64,000 bases of DNA from Nocardia sp. alder85J (GCF_020176955.2 NZ_JAIUCZ020000008.1:410413-474412), one strand, 5' to 3'. Positions 1-9,628 are shown, counted from the first letter of the stretch. Made by a program: numbers and translations. Notes: generated by a model from the sequence alone, not told the origin.

Positions 1-710
1 ACGTCCGGGGTGCCGAGCACATCCCGGCCACCGGTGGGGCGGTCATCGCCCTCAATCACACCGGCTACATGGACTTCACCTATGCCGGACTGCCCGCGCG
101 CACCCCCAAGCGCTACATCCGGTTCATGGCGAAGAAGGAAGTCTTCGACAACGGCGTGTCCGGCCCCATCATGCGGGCGCTGAAGCACATCCCGGTGGAT
201 CGCGGGGCCGGGGCCGACTCCTACGCGGCGGCGGTCGACTATCTGCGCCGTGGTGAGCTGGTCGGCGTCTATCCGGAGGCCACCATCAGCCGCAGCTTCG
301 AGATCAAGGGCTTCAAATCCGGCGCGGCCCGGATGTCGATCGAATCCGGCGCGCCGATCGTCCCGATGGTGATCTGGGGCGCGCAGCGGGTGTGGACCAA
401 GGGCTACCCGAAGCGGCTCGGCCGGACCAACACGCCGATTTCGATCGCGGTCGGCGAGCCGATCCGGCCGCCGGTGGTCGAATCCGGTGATATGGCGGCC
501 GCGGCCGCCGAACTCACCGACCGGTTGCGGTCGACCATGCAGGACATGCTGCTGGAGTTGCAGAAGGACTATGCGCACGAGCCCGGGGCATACTGGGTTC
601 CGGCGCGCCTGGGCGGCAGTGCGCCCACCCTGGAAGAGGCCGACGCCCTCGACGCCGCCGAGGCGGAGGCCCGGGCGGCCCGGCGGAAGACGGCGTCCGG
701 CCCGCAGTAG
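1..710 (+). CDS. 1-acyl-sn-glycerol-3-phosphate acyltransferase family protein (PlsC-like), 5' truncated
   Basis: The frame is open from base 3, so the N-terminus lies outside the window; the first visible residues are VRGAEHIPATGG. Motif I of the glycerolipid acyltransferase family (NHx4D) is present as NHTGYMD, and the YPEATISRSFEIK segment carries the family's motif III (PEGT-like, here PEAT). Such enzymes transfer an acyl chain from acyl-CoA to lysophosphatidate or a related acceptor at the membrane. The gene lies just upstream of a close paralogue, likely in one operon. Two or three tandem acyltransferases next to a HAD phosphatase match M. tuberculosis Rv3813c-Rv3816c. The exact acceptor cannot be told from sequence. 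Confidence 0.88.
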   Translation, partial: VRGAEHIPATGGAVIALNHTGYMDFTYAGLPARTPKRYIRFMAKKEVFDNGVSGPIMRALKHIPVDRGAGADSYAAAVDYLRRGELVGVYPEATISRSFEIKGFKSGAARMSIESGAPIVPMVIWGAQRVWTKGYPKRLGRTNTPISIAVGEPIRPPVVESGDMAAAAAELTDRLRSTMQDMLLELQKDYAHEPGAYWVPARLGGSAPTLEEADALDAAEAEARAARRKTASGPQ

Positions 711-743
711 GCGGTCGCCCGGTAGGTAGTGCGGGAGTTTCCG

Positions 744-1505
744 ATGGTGATGGGTCGTGAACCGGTGTTCGATGTGCTCACCGGTCTGGTGCGCACGTTC
801 TTCGGGCTCCAGGGCCTGCGGATCGATATCGGCGGTCAGGACCACATTCCCCGCACCGGCGGTGCGGTGCTGGCCGTGAACCACACCGCCTACCTGGACT
901 TCATGGAGGTCGGCCTGGTCGGCCGCAAGTCCGGCCGCAACGTCCGCTACATGATGAAGGCCGAACTGGAACACGGCATCGTCGGCTGGCTGATGAAGCA
1001 TTGCAAGGCGATCGGCGTCGACCGCAGCGCCGGTGCCCGGTCGTACTCGCGCGCGGTGGCGGCGCTGCGCGCGGGTGAGATCGTGGTCGTCTATCCGGAG
1101 GCCACGATCAGCCGCAGTTTCGAACTGAAGGAATTCAAGTCCGGCGCCGCCCGGATGGCGATCGAGGCCGGCGTCCCGATCATCCCGATGACCATCTGGG
1201 GCGCCCACCGCATCTGGACCAAGGACCTCCCGAAACAGCTGGGCCGGCACCGCTTCCCGATCCACATCCGGATCGGCGCGGCCATCCCCTCGACCGCCTC
1301 GGCCGACGACCTGACCGCCGAACTGCGGGTGGCCATGACGGACCTGCTGACCCTCGCCCAGGAGGGCTACGAGATGCCCGCCGGCGCCCGCTGGGTCCCG
1401 GCCCGCCTCGGCGGTACCGCCCCGACCCCGGACCAGGCCACGGTGCTGGACCAGGAGGAACTGGCTCGCCGCCGCGCCGCCGCCGAGCGCCGCGCCGCGC
1501 GCTGA
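744..1505 (+). CDS. 1-acyl-sn-glycerol-3-phosphate acyltransferase family protein (PlsC-like)
   Basis: A 253-residue paralogue of the preceding gene. It has NHTAYLDF (motif I, NHx4D), a middle segment RSAGARSY, and YPEATISRSFELK (motif III). The C-terminus is an Arg/Ala-rich charged tail. A GTG at 729 is in frame, but GGGAG at 733-737 sits 6 nt before the ATG at 744, so 744 is preferred. The two proteins share long near-identical blocks (for example GAARMxIExGxPIxPMxIWGA), so they arose by tandem duplication. Expected role is acylation of lysophospholipids at the inner membrane; substrate specificity is not deducible. Confidence 0.88.
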   Translation: MVMGREPVFDVLTGLVRTFFGLQGLRIDIGGQDHIPRTGGAVLAVNHTAYLDFMEVGLVGRKSGRNVRYMMKAELEHGIVGWLMKHCKAIGVDRSAGARSYSRAVAALRAGEIVVVYPEATISRSFELKEFKSGAARMAIEAGVPIIPMTIWGAHRIWTKDLPKQLGRHRFPIHIRIGAAIPSTASADDLTAELRVAMTDLLTLAQEGYEMPAGARWVPARLGGTAPTPDQATVLDQEELARRRAAAERRAAR

Positions 1506-1614
1506 TCGCACGGCGGTGACCGTCGTGGGTCGCAGTGGATCGCTCGGCCTCAGCATGATTCGCACCGGTCACCCGACCGCCGGGCCTCGACGCGGGCAGC
1601 GCTCGGGCCGGCAC

Positions 1615-2262
1615 TCAGCTCGGGTCGGAGCCCCGGATGGCAGGCAGCCAGGTGGCCACGGCGGCCGCGACGACGGTGGCCCCGCAGTAGGCGGCCAGTC
1701 CGCCGCCCGCGACGTAGAGCCAGAGCAGTCCCGCGAACGGGGCCGCGATGGCGTACTGGCCGTCCAGCAGCAGGCGGCGGCGCAGCCGGGCACTGTGGGT
1801 GGCGCGGGCCGGGGCGTCCGGGTCGGGGTGGGCCGGATTGTCGATCAATCGGCCCACCGGTTCCGAATCCCGGTGCCGCCCGGACGGATACACCCGCACC
1901 TCGTCGAATCGCACGACACCGTCCCCGGATTCGATCGTCGCGGCCGGCAGCGCGACCAGGGCCGGATCGAAATACACCGGCAGCCACCGGGTCCGGCCGT
2001 CGACCCGGTACTCCAGCCAGGAGCGGCTGAGCAGCCGGTGCTGTTGCCGGACCCGCTCGCCCGCGACGGTGACCGGCGGCACCGCCGACAGCGCCCCACG
2101 GGCCACCAGCATGCGAACGGCGCTGTACCCCGCCACGATCAGCGCCACGGTCACCAGCATGGCCAGTTGTTCCGGATCGGCGAACGGCATCCAGGCCAGA
2201 CAGACGACCAGGGCGCCGAGCGCCGTCAGCATCGGATAGGCCAGCGGGTGACCGGAACTCAC
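1615..2262 (-). CDS. hypothetical membrane protein at the end of the ABC transporter operon
   Basis: A 215-residue protein that I do not recognise. Two hydrophobic segments near the N-terminus (about residues 8-50) and two near the C-terminus (about 170-207) look transmembrane. Between them is a soluble stretch of about 110 residues containing RTRWLPVYFDPALV and VYPSGRHRDSEPVG. Its GTG start overlaps the stop of the upstream binding-protein gene (GTGA), so it is translationally coupled and the last gene of the transporter operon. The middle part resembles the extracytoplasmic or cytoplasmic loop of small actinobacterial membrane proteins of unknown function. No catalytic motif is visible. Confidence 0.75.
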   Translation of the reverse strand: MSSGHPLAYPMLTALGALVVCLAWMPFADPEQLAMLVTVALIVAGYSAVRMLVARGALSAVPPVTVAGERVRQQHRLLSRSWLEYRVDGRTRWLPVYFDPALVALPAATIESGDGVVRFDEVRVYPSGRHRDSEPVGRLIDNPAHPDPDAPARATHSARLRRRLLLDGQYAIAAPFAGLLWLYVAGGGLAAYCGATVVAAAVATWLPAIRGSDPS

Positions 2263-3923
2263 TTCAGGAAGCCGATTTTCGTCCAGTTCGCCGAGGCCAG
2301 CCCGTACGCGCCGATATTCGCCAGATCGGAGCGGACCGCGTAGTTGCCCGACGCCTGGTTCAGCGGCAGCGAGAAGCCCTCCTGCCAGATCATCGTGTCG
2401 GCCTGATTGGCCAGCGCGACCGCCTTGTCCGGATCGAGTTCCGACAGGGTCCGGTCGATCAGGGTGTTGAGCTCCGGCGAGCCGATCCGCCCGTGGTTAC
2501 CCTGTGGATTGTCCGGGTGGTAGGCGTAGATCTGCTCCAGCGCGCCCAGCGGCAGTGTGCTGCCGCTCCAACTGAACTGCGCCAGATCGAAATTGCCCGG
2601 ATTGATGACATTGGTGAACAGGCTCTGCCCGGGGAAGGTCTGGATGTCGAGCTTCACGCCGACCTTGGCCAGGTTCTCCTGGATGATCTTGGCGGTGTCG
2701 ACCCACAGATCCTGCTGGTACATCACGTCCCGCAGCACCAGTTTGCGGCCGTCCTTCTCCCGCACGTCGCCGTTGAGCTTCCAGCCCAGCGCGTCCAGAT
2801 CGGCCGCGGCCTGATTCGGATCGAAGGCCACCGGCGCCGAATTGTCTTGGTAGCCCTTCTGTCCGGCCATGAAGATGTGGTTGTTCAGCGGCTTCGGATC
2901 GTCGACCACGCCGTGCTGGCTGGCGTTCACGATGGCCTGCCGGTCGATCGCCTTCGACACCGCGAGGCGCAGTTTCGGATCCTCCAGGATCGACCCCGTC
3001 GCACCGTTGAAGGTCAGCACGCTGAACGACGGCTCCGGCGTGCGCCGCACGGTGATGCCGGGCGTGGCGCGCGCCGCCGTCACGTTCGACAGGCCGGACA
3101 TGTACGCGTAGTCGAGTTCGTTGTTCTGGATGCCGCCGAGCACCGCGCTGCTGTCCAGCACGCTGAAGGTGACGGTGTCCAGCTTGGGAGCGTCACCCCA
3201 CCATTTCGGATTGTGGCCCAGGGTGATCCGGTTCTGGGTGCGGTCGATGTTCGTGATCACGAAGGGCCCGGCGCTGACCGCGAGGCTGCTGCGGTCCAGA
3301 TCGTTGAACGCCTGCGGATTCGCGGTCACCGCCTTGGGATACAGCGGGCTGAACTGCCCCTCCCACTCGGCGTACGGCCGGGTGAAGGTGACGATCGCCT
3401 GCCGGTCGTCGACACCGCGTTCCACCTTCGCGACCCGGTCGAAACCCGACGGGCTGTTGATCTGGAAGCCCTTGTCCGCCCCGGCCAGCGCGGTCGCCTC
3501 GGACTGGAGATCCTCCCAGGTGATCGGCGTGCCGTCGGACCACACCGCCTTGGGATTGATCGTGTAGGTGACCTGCTGCGGATTGGTGCCGGTCAGCTTC
3601 ACGTCGGTGAAGTAGTCGTGGTTCACCGTGAACAGCCCGCCGGCGTCGGTGCTGAACGGCGACGGCATCAGCGGGTCGATGACCTGCGCGACATCGGCGT
3701 CCATGTCGACGTGCAACGCGTTGAAGGTCTCCGGGAAGGAGCTGATCGACATCCGCAGGTTGCCGCCGTCGCGCAGATCGGCGGGATCGTGCGGATTGAT
3801 GTCGTTGGTGGTCCCGATGGCCGCGGTACCGGACGGCGTGGTGCCGACGCTACAGCCGGTCACCAGCAGTCCGGCGGCGACCGCCGGGATCGCGAGTCTG
3901 GTCACCAGTGGACGAAGCCGCAT
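2259..3923 (-). CDS. ABC transporter substrate-binding lipoprotein, family 5 (peptide type), copy 1
   Basis: A 554-residue exported lipoprotein. The signal peptide ends in a lipobox (LLVTGC, Cys24). The rest is a family 5 extracellular solute-binding protein: the conserved core TYTINPKAVWSDGTPITWED lies about residues 140-160, and KAIDRQAIV is typical of the family. It should capture peptides or another solute outside the membrane and hand it to the two permeases encoded upstream. AAAGGAG lies 7 nt before the ATG. It is about half identical by eye to the next binding protein, with shared NDINP, ERGVDDRQA and GHNPKWWGDAPKLDTVTFSVLD blocks. LpqW of mycobacteria, which affects lipomannan synthesis, belongs to the same broad family, so transport is not certain. 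Confidence 0.88.
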   Translation of the reverse strand: MRLRPLVTRLAIPAVAAGLLVTGCSVGTTPSGTAAIGTTNDINPHDPADLRDGGNLRMSISSFPETFNALHVDMDADVAQVIDPLMPSPFSTDAGGLFTVNHDYFTDVKLTGTNPQQVTYTINPKAVWSDGTPITWEDLQSEATALAGADKGFQINSPSGFDRVAKVERGVDDRQAIVTFTRPYAEWEGQFSPLYPKAVTANPQAFNDLDRSSLAVSAGPFVITNIDRTQNRITLGHNPKWWGDAPKLDTVTFSVLDSSAVLGGIQNNELDYAYMSGLSNVTAARATPGITVRRTPEPSFSVLTFNGATGSILEDPKLRLAVSKAIDRQAIVNASQHGVVDDPKPLNNHIFMAGQKGYQDNSAPVAFDPNQAAADLDALGWKLNGDVREKDGRKLVLRDVMYQQDLWVDTAKIIQENLAKVGVKLDIQTFPGQSLFTNVINPGNFDLAQFSWSGSTLPLGALEQIYAYHPDNPQGNHGRIGSPELNTLIDRTLSELDPDKAVALANQADTMIWQEGFSLPLNQASGNYAVRSDLANIGAYGLASANWTKIGFLK

Positions 3924-3951
3924 GGGGTCGCTCCTTTCGGCGGGATGGGTG

Positions 3952-5625
3952 TCATTTCGCGAAGCCGATGACGGTGTAGTCGTAGGAGGCCAGGCCGGGT
4001 GCGCCGAAGTTGACGACGGTGTCGCGCACCCCCCAGTTGCCCGGGTCCTGGGTCAGCGGCAGCGAGTGCCCTTCCTCGAATACCGTGCGGTCCACCTGAT
4101 TCGCCAGGTCGATCGCCTTGGCCGGATCGAGTTCGGACTGCGTCCGGTCGATCAGGTCGTTGAGTTCCGGTGAGCCGATCCGGCCGAAATTGCCCTGCTC
4201 GTCGTCGGGATGCAGCGCGTAGATCTGCGGCAGGCTGCTCAGCGGGAACGGGTCGCCCTGGTAGGAGAACTGGGAGAGATCGAAATCGCCCGGAATCACC
4301 ACGCCCGCGAAGAAGTTCTGCGCCGGCCGCACATCGATGGTCAGCTTCACCCCGACCTTGGCCAGGTTGTCCTGGATGATCTGGGCGATCTGCACCCAGG
4401 CCGGATCGTTGTACATGACGTCGCGGATCTCCAGCCGGCGCCCGCCCTTGACCCGCACGTCGCCCTGCATCGTCCAGCCGAGCCGATCCAGTTCGGCCGC
4501 CGCGGCGGCCGGGTCGTAGCCGAGGCTGTTGTCCCGGTAGCCGGGCTGCCCCTCCAGGAAGACGTGGTTGTTCAACGGCACCGGGGTGTCGGTGAGCCCG
4601 CGCAGCGCGGCCGCCGCGATGCCGGGCCGATCGATCGCCTTCGACAGTGCCACGCGCAGTTGCGGATCGGCCAGGATCGAGCCGGGCGCGCCGTTGAAGG
4701 TGAGCTGCCGCCAGCGGTTGCCCGGCGCCCGCCGGATCACCACCCCCGGTGAACCGCGGACCGCGGCCACATCGTTGCTGGTGCTCAGCCAGGCCGCGTC
4801 CAGCTCGTTGTTCTGCAGGGCGGCGGGCCAGGCGGTCCGGTCCAGCACGCTGAACGTGATGGTGTCGAGCTTCGGAGCGTCGCCCCACCATTTCGGGTTG
4901 TGGCCCAGCACGATCCGGCCCTGGGTGCGGTCCACGGACTGCACCGTGAACGGCCCGGCGGTCAGCGTGATCCCGTTGACCAGGCTGTGGTCGAACGCGT
5001 CGGGATCGCCGGTCACCGCCTTCGGATACAGCATCGAGTTACCGGAGAACTGGCCCCGCCACTCGGCGTAGTGCGTGCCGAAGGTGAGCACCGCCTGCCG
5101 GTCGTCGACGCCGCGCTCCACCTTGGTCACCCGGTCGAACCCGTTGTTGATCGCGATCAGGAAGCGCTTGTCGGCGCCGCTGAGCGCATGGGCCTGAGCG
5201 GCGATGTCCGCCCAGGTGATCGGGGTGCCGTCGCTCCACACCGCCTCGGGATTGATGGTGTAGGTGACCTGCTGTGGATCGGTGCTGGTCAGCTGGACGT
5301 CGGTGAAGTAGTTGTGGTTGACCTCGAGCTGCCCGGCGGCGTCGATCGTGAACGCCTGCGGCAGCATCGGCCGCACGATATCGGCGAAATCGCCGTCGTT
5401 GCCGTCGTTGGACAGCACATTCCAGTTGTCGGGGACCGACGGGGTCGGCAGCCGCAGGTTGCCGCCGTCGCGCACCTCGTCGCGGGGCTTCGGATTGATG
5501 TCGTTCGTGGTGCCCAGCGCCGTGGGTCCGGCAGGCGCGGTCACGCCCCCGGAGCAGGCGCCGAGCCCGAGCACGACGGCCACGGCGACCGCCGCCGCCG
5601 GCACTGCGCGCGCGGAGATCCGCAC
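3952..5625 (-). CDS. ABC transporter substrate-binding lipoprotein, family 5 (peptide type), copy 2
   Basis: A 557-residue paralogue of the gene that follows it. The GTG start is preceded by GGAGGG. Signal peptide with lipobox LGAC (Cys24), then a family 5 solute-binding domain (TYTINPEAVWSDGTPITWAD; ALSKAIDRPGI). It lies 9 bp after the ATPase gene and 28 bp before the second binding protein, so both belong to the transporter operon. Having two diverged receptors suggests two ligand specificities sharing one translocator, or one receptor with a non-transport role; this is inference. Confidence 0.88.
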   Translation of the reverse strand: MRISARAVPAAAVAVAVVLGLGACSGGVTAPAGPTALGTTNDINPKPRDEVRDGGNLRLPTPSVPDNWNVLSNDGNDGDFADIVRPMLPQAFTIDAAGQLEVNHNYFTDVQLTSTDPQQVTYTINPEAVWSDGTPITWADIAAQAHALSGADKRFLIAINNGFDRVTKVERGVDDRQAVLTFGTHYAEWRGQFSGNSMLYPKAVTGDPDAFDHSLVNGITLTAGPFTVQSVDRTQGRIVLGHNPKWWGDAPKLDTITFSVLDRTAWPAALQNNELDAAWLSTSNDVAAVRGSPGVVIRRAPGNRWRQLTFNGAPGSILADPQLRVALSKAIDRPGIAAAALRGLTDTPVPLNNHVFLEGQPGYRDNSLGYDPAAAAAELDRLGWTMQGDVRVKGGRRLEIRDVMYNDPAWVQIAQIIQDNLAKVGVKLTIDVRPAQNFFAGVVIPGDFDLSQFSYQGDPFPLSSLPQIYALHPDDEQGNFGRIGSPELNDLIDRTQSELDPAKAIDLANQVDRTVFEEGHSLPLTQDPGNWGVRDTVVNFGAPGLASYDYTVIGFAK

Positions 5626-5634
5626 GATGCCCTC

Positions 5635-7494
5635 CTATCGTGAGACGACCGGAACCGGTACGGCGTCGATCAGCGCCCGGGTGTACTCGTCCCGCGGGTC
5701 GGCGAAGATCCGCTCCGCCGGGCCGTATTCGACGATCCGGCCGCGGTACATCACCGCGATGTCGTGGGCCAGATTGCGGACCACCGAAAGATCGTGGGAG
5801 ACGAACAGATACGACAGTCCGCGTTCGAGTTGCAGGTCCCGCAACAGGTTCAGCACCCCGGCCTGGATCGACACGTCCAGCGACGACACCGGCTCGTCGA
5901 GCACCAGCAGCTGCGGGTCCAGCGCCAGCGCGCGGGCGATGTTGATGCGCTGCTTCTGCCCGCCGGAGAAATCGGCGGGATAGCGGTCGGCGCTCTCCGG
6001 CTGCAATCCCACCAGTTTCAGCAGTTCCGGTACCCGGCGGCGGATCTCGTCGCGGCCGCGGCCGTCGACGCGCAGCGGTTCGGCCAGCGCGTCGAAGATC
6101 GGCAGCCGGGGATCCAGCGAGGCCGAGGGGTCCTGGAACACGATCTGCATCCGCCGCCGCAGCGCGCGGCGCTGGTCCCGGGTCAGCGTCGCGACGTCGG
6201 CGCCGAACACCTCGACGGTGCCGGCCTCCGGCCGCACCAGATCCATGATCTGGGTCAGCGTGGTGGACTTGCCCGAGCCGGACTCGCCCACCAGCGCCAG
6301 GGTGTGCCCGGCCCGGACCTCGAAGTCGATGCTGTCGACCGCCTTCACCTCCCCGGTGCGGCGGCGGAACACCACCCCGGAGGTGAGCGGGAAGGTCTTG
6401 CTCAGTCCCGAGACCCGCAGCACCACCGGCGCTTCCGGCTCATCGGCGCTGTCCGCGGCCGCGGCGGCGACCTCGCGGCGGTACGCGGTGAACAGCTCCC
6501 CGGTGCCCACCTCGCCGGTGCGCAGGCAGGCGGCCGCGTGCTCGGGGGCCAGCGGTGTCAGCGGCGGTTCGGTGCTGCGGCAGTCGTCGATCGCGACCGG
6601 ACAGCGCGGTGCGAACGGGCAGCCCGGCGGCAGCGCGTGCATGGCCGGCGGGCTGCCGAGGATCGGGACGAGCGGGGTGCGGGGCGGGCCGTCCAGCCGC
6701 GGGATGGAACCGAGCAGGCCCACGGTGTATGGCATCCGCGGCGCGTTGAACAACTCTCCCACCGGGGCGGTCTCCACGATCCGCCCGGCGTACATCACCG
6801 CCACCCGGTCGGCCAGCGTGGCCGCGATCCCCATGTCGTGGGTGATCATCACGACGCCGGCGCCGGTGATGTCGCGCGCGGTGCGCAACAGGTTCAGGAT
6901 CTGCCGCTGCACCGTCACGTCCAGGGCGGTGGTGGGCTCGTCGCAGATGATCAGTTCGGGATCGTTGGCGATGGCCATCGCGATGACCACGCGTTGCCGC
7001 ATCCCGCCGGAGAACTCGTGCGGGAAGGCCCGCGCCCGCACGGCCGGATCGGGGATGCCGACCAGGTCCAGCAGTTCGATCGCCCGGTCGGTGGCCTGTT
7101 TGCGGCCGATGTTCTTGTGTGCGGTGAGCGCCTCGGCGATCTGGTCGCCGACCCGGTACACCGGGGTCAGCGCCGACAGCGGGTCCTGGAAGACCATGCT
7201 GATCCGGCTGCCGCGCAGCGCCGACAACTGCCGGTCGCCCAGGCCGAGCAGTTCGCGCCCGCGCAGCCGGATCGAGCCGCGCACCCGGGCCTGATCGGGC
7301 AGCAGTCCCATCACCGCCAGCGACGACACCGACTTGCCGGAGCCGGATTCGCCGACGATGGCCAGCACCTCACCGTCGGACACCGAGTAGGTCACCCCGC
7401 GCACGGCGTCGATGCGGCCCTCCTCGCCCGGGAACGACACCGCCAGATCGGTCACCTCGAGCAGGGGCGCCGCGGACAGGTTGCGCTCGGTCAT
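5635..7494 (-). CDS. fused dipeptide/oligopeptide ABC transporter ATP-binding protein (DppD-DppF type)
   Basis: A 619-residue protein with two complete nucleotide-binding domains. Domain 1: Walker A GESGSGKS (about residues 51-58), signature FSGGMRQ, Walker B LIICDEPTTALD. It is followed by the oligopeptide-transporter C-terminal element with clustered Cys residues (GCPFAPRCPVAIDDC). Domain 2: Walker A GESGSGKSTT, signature FSGGQKQRINIARAL, Walker B LLVLDEPVSSLD. Many actinobacterial peptide importers fuse the DppD and DppF subunits this way. The ATG overlaps the stop of the upstream permease gene (ATGA). It energises uptake through the two permeases; the substrate is presumably a peptide, but is not proven by the sequence. 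Confidence 0.93.
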   Translation of the reverse strand: MTERNLSAAPLLEVTDLAVSFPGEEGRIDAVRGVTYSVSDGEVLAIVGESGSGKSVSSLAVMGLLPDQARVRGSIRLRGRELLGLGDRQLSALRGSRISMVFQDPLSALTPVYRVGDQIAEALTAHKNIGRKQATDRAIELLDLVGIPDPAVRARAFPHEFSGGMRQRVVIAMAIANDPELIICDEPTTALDVTVQRQILNLLRTARDITGAGVVMITHDMGIAATLADRVAVMYAGRIVETAPVGELFNAPRMPYTVGLLGSIPRLDGPPRTPLVPILGSPPAMHALPPGCPFAPRCPVAIDDCRSTEPPLTPLAPEHAAACLRTGEVGTGELFTAYRREVAAAAADSADEPEAPVVLRVSGLSKTFPLTSGVVFRRRTGEVKAVDSIDFEVRAGHTLALVGESGSGKSTTLTQIMDLVRPEAGTVEVFGADVATLTRDQRRALRRRMQIVFQDPSASLDPRLPIFDALAEPLRVDGRGRDEIRRRVPELLKLVGLQPESADRYPADFSGGQKQRINIARALALDPQLLVLDEPVSSLDVSIQAGVLNLLRDLQLERGLSYLFVSHDLSVVRNLAHDIAVMYRGRIVEYGPAERIFADPRDEYTRALIDAVPVPVVSR

Positions 7495-8450
7495 GACGCG
7501 TGGACCTTCTCGTCGGCGGGGGTGGTCGCGGCGGGTTCCGAGGTGCGGCGGCGGGCCCGGGCGCGCTGGGAACTCGGGTCGAAGGCGTCCCGCAGCCCGT
7601 CACCGATCAGGTTGGCGCACAGCACGATCACGATGAGGACGCCGCCGGGGAACAGGAACATCCAGGGCGCGGTCCACTGGTCGGCGCCGCGGCCGATCAG
7701 CGATCCGAGCGACACGTCCGGCGGTTGCACACCGAAACCCAGGAAGCTCAAACCGGTTTCGGACATGATCGCGGAGCCGACCGCCAGCGTGGTGTCGATG
7801 ATGACGATCGAGGCGATGTTCGGCACGATGTGGGTGGTGATCACCGTCCAGGTGTTCGCCCCCATATAGCGTGCGGCCCGGACGAATTCGCGATCGCGCA
7901 GGCTCAGCGTCATACCGCGGACCAGTCGCGCGCTGATCATCCAGCCGAAGGCGGCGAGCAGCGCGGTCAGCAGCAGGATCGAGCCGCTGCCCTTGGTACG
8001 CGGGGCGAAGATCGCGATGACGATGAAACTCGGCACCACCAGCAGCAGATCCACCAGCCACATGATGGCCTTGTCGGTCCAGCCGCCCACCAGTCCGGCC
8101 ACCGAGCCCGCGGTCACCGCGATCACCGACGTGAGAATGGCCACACAGATGCCGATCACCAACGACTTCTGCAAGCCGTGCAGGGTCTGCGCGAGCATGT
8201 CCAGGCCGATGGTGTCGGTGCCGAACCAGTGCTTCGGGCTCGGCGGCTGTTGCAGCGCGTAGCTGTCGCGCTGGGCGTACTTGTAGGGCAACAGCGGTGG
8301 CAGCCCGAACGCGGCCACCACGATCAGCAGCAGCACGATCGCCGCCGCCACCGCCGACGTGTTGCGGCGGAACCGCCGCCACACCAGCGTCCGTCGCCCG
8401 GCCGCCGTGGGCTCGGGCGCACCCTGCACGATCATCTCGGCATCGGTCAT
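7491..8450 (-). CDS. peptide ABC transporter permease (DppC/OppC type)
   Basis: A 319-residue inner-membrane permease. It has an N-terminal transmembrane segment preceded by the charged RRFRRNTSA, then a binding-protein-dependent permease domain. The EAA loop is seen around VRAARYMGANTWTVITTHIVPN, which contacts the ATPase. HWFGTDTIGLDML is the usual OppC periplasmic motif. The last gene base overlaps the ATPase start. It pairs with the DppB-type permease 13 bp upstream to form the membrane channel. Confidence 0.92.
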   Translation of the reverse strand: MTDAEMIVQGAPEPTAAGRRTLVWRRFRRNTSAVAAAIVLLLIVVAAFGLPPLLPYKYAQRDSYALQQPPSPKHWFGTDTIGLDMLAQTLHGLQKSLVIGICVAILTSVIAVTAGSVAGLVGGWTDKAIMWLVDLLLVVPSFIVIAIFAPRTKGSGSILLLTALLAAFGWMISARLVRGMTLSLRDREFVRAARYMGANTWTVITTHIVPNIASIVIIDTTLAVGSAIMSETGLSFLGFGVQPPDVSLGSLIGRGADQWTAPWMFLFPGGVLIVIVLCANLIGDGLRDAFDPSSQRARARRRTSEPAATTPADEKVHAS

Positions 8451-8463
8451 GCTGTCACCACCC

Positions 8464-9441
8464 TCATCCCACCCGCACGCGCGGATCGAGCATCGCGTAC
8501 ACGATGTCGGACAACAGGCCCGACACCAGCACCACCAGTCCGGTGAAGGCGGTGACGGTCACCACGATGTACAGGTCGTTCGCGTTGACCCCGTCGATGA
8601 ACCACTCGCCGACCCCGTGCCAGCCGAAGATCTTCTCGGTGAAGGTGGCGCCGGTGATCAGGCCGCCCAGGCCGTACGCGAACAGTGTCGCCATCGGGAT
8701 CAGCGCGGTGCGCAGGCCGTGTTTGTACAGCGCCCGGCCCCGGGTGAGCCCCTTGGCGCGCGCGGTGCGGATGAAGTCGCTCTGCAACACGTCGAGCATG
8801 GCGTTGCGCTGGTAGCGGCTGTAGCCGGCCATCGAACCGAGTGCCAGGCCCAGGCTCGGCACGATCAGATGCTGCAACCGGTCGACGAACTGGTTCCACC
8901 AGCCGTGCACGGCATTGGCGGAGGTTTCGCCGGTGTACAGGAAGATCTGCGCGCCGGTCGCCGAGTTGACTTGCAGCGCACCGTATTTCAACAGGGTGGC
9001 GAGCAGGAACACCGGCGTGCTCAGTAACAGCAGCGAGACGATCGTGGTGAAGTAGTCGCTGAAGCGGTACTGCCGGATCGCCCCCGCCGCGCCGATCAAC
9101 ACGCCCAGCACGGTGCCCACCACCGAACCGATCAGCAGCAGCCGCAGGCTGACGCCGATCCGGCGCGGCAGCTCCTTGCTGATCGGCTGCCCGGCCAGCG
9201 TCTTCCCGAAATCGCCGTGCGTCACGCCCTTCGCCCAGGTCAGATAGCGCTGCGGAATCGGCTCGTTCAGATGCAGTTCCGCGGCCTTCGCATCGATCAC
9301 CGACTGCGGCGGGCGCGGATTGCGTTGCTCCAGATTGTTGAGCGGATGAAAGGTCAGCGACGCCAGGGCGAACGTGAGGAACGACGCCAGGATCAGCAGT
9401 ACGACGTAGTTCAGCGCGCGCCGCAGCAGAAAGCCGGTCAT
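8464..9441 (-). CDS. peptide ABC transporter permease (DppB/OppB type)
   Basis: A 325-residue permease and first gene of the transporter operon. It begins with the typical MTGFLLRRALNYVVLLILAS transmembrane segment and contains FIRTARAKGLTRGRALYKHGLRTALIP (EAA loop). The frame is open to 9537, but the ATG at 9441 starts the conserved family N-terminus and has GAGGGGACCG directly upstream, so the longer reading is rejected. The operon promoter should lie in 9442-9628, shared with the divergent HAD gene. Confidence 0.92.
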   Translation of the reverse strand: MTGFLLRRALNYVVLLILASFLTFALASLTFHPLNNLEQRNPRPPQSVIDAKAAELHLNEPIPQRYLTWAKGVTHGDFGKTLAGQPISKELPRRIGVSLRLLLIGSVVGTVLGVLIGAAGAIRQYRFSDYFTTIVSLLLLSTPVFLLATLLKYGALQVNSATGAQIFLYTGETSANAVHGWWNQFVDRLQHLIVPSLGLALGSMAGYSRYQRNAMLDVLQSDFIRTARAKGLTRGRALYKHGLRTALIPMATLFAYGLGGLITGATFTEKIFGWHGVGEWFIDGVNANDLYIVVTVTAFTGLVVLVSGLLSDIVYAMLDPRVRVG

Positions 9442-9628
9442 CGGTCCCCTCGGGTCGGTTACTAGCCCCTGATCATAGGGACCGCCACGCGGGTCGGCCC
9501 GGCATGCACGCGCGGCGACATGCGGGAATCGTCTCATTCGCGACGGTCGTGTTCATATCGGCGGGGGACGCTCGACTGTTGCATGGCGTATCCTGGCGGA
9601 CCCCGTCCCGGCCGACAAGGAGGCTCCG

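Noticed and set aside
1506..1614. Terminator between acyltransferase and ABC operon
   Set aside because: Only an 8-bp inverted repeat (GGTGACCG near 1515 with 1566-1573) separated by a long loop was found; too weak to call.
9442..9537. N-terminal extension of the DppB-type permease
   Set aside because: The 32 extra codons are Arg/Pro-rich and precede the conserved family start, which has its own strong ribosome site at the ATG 9441.
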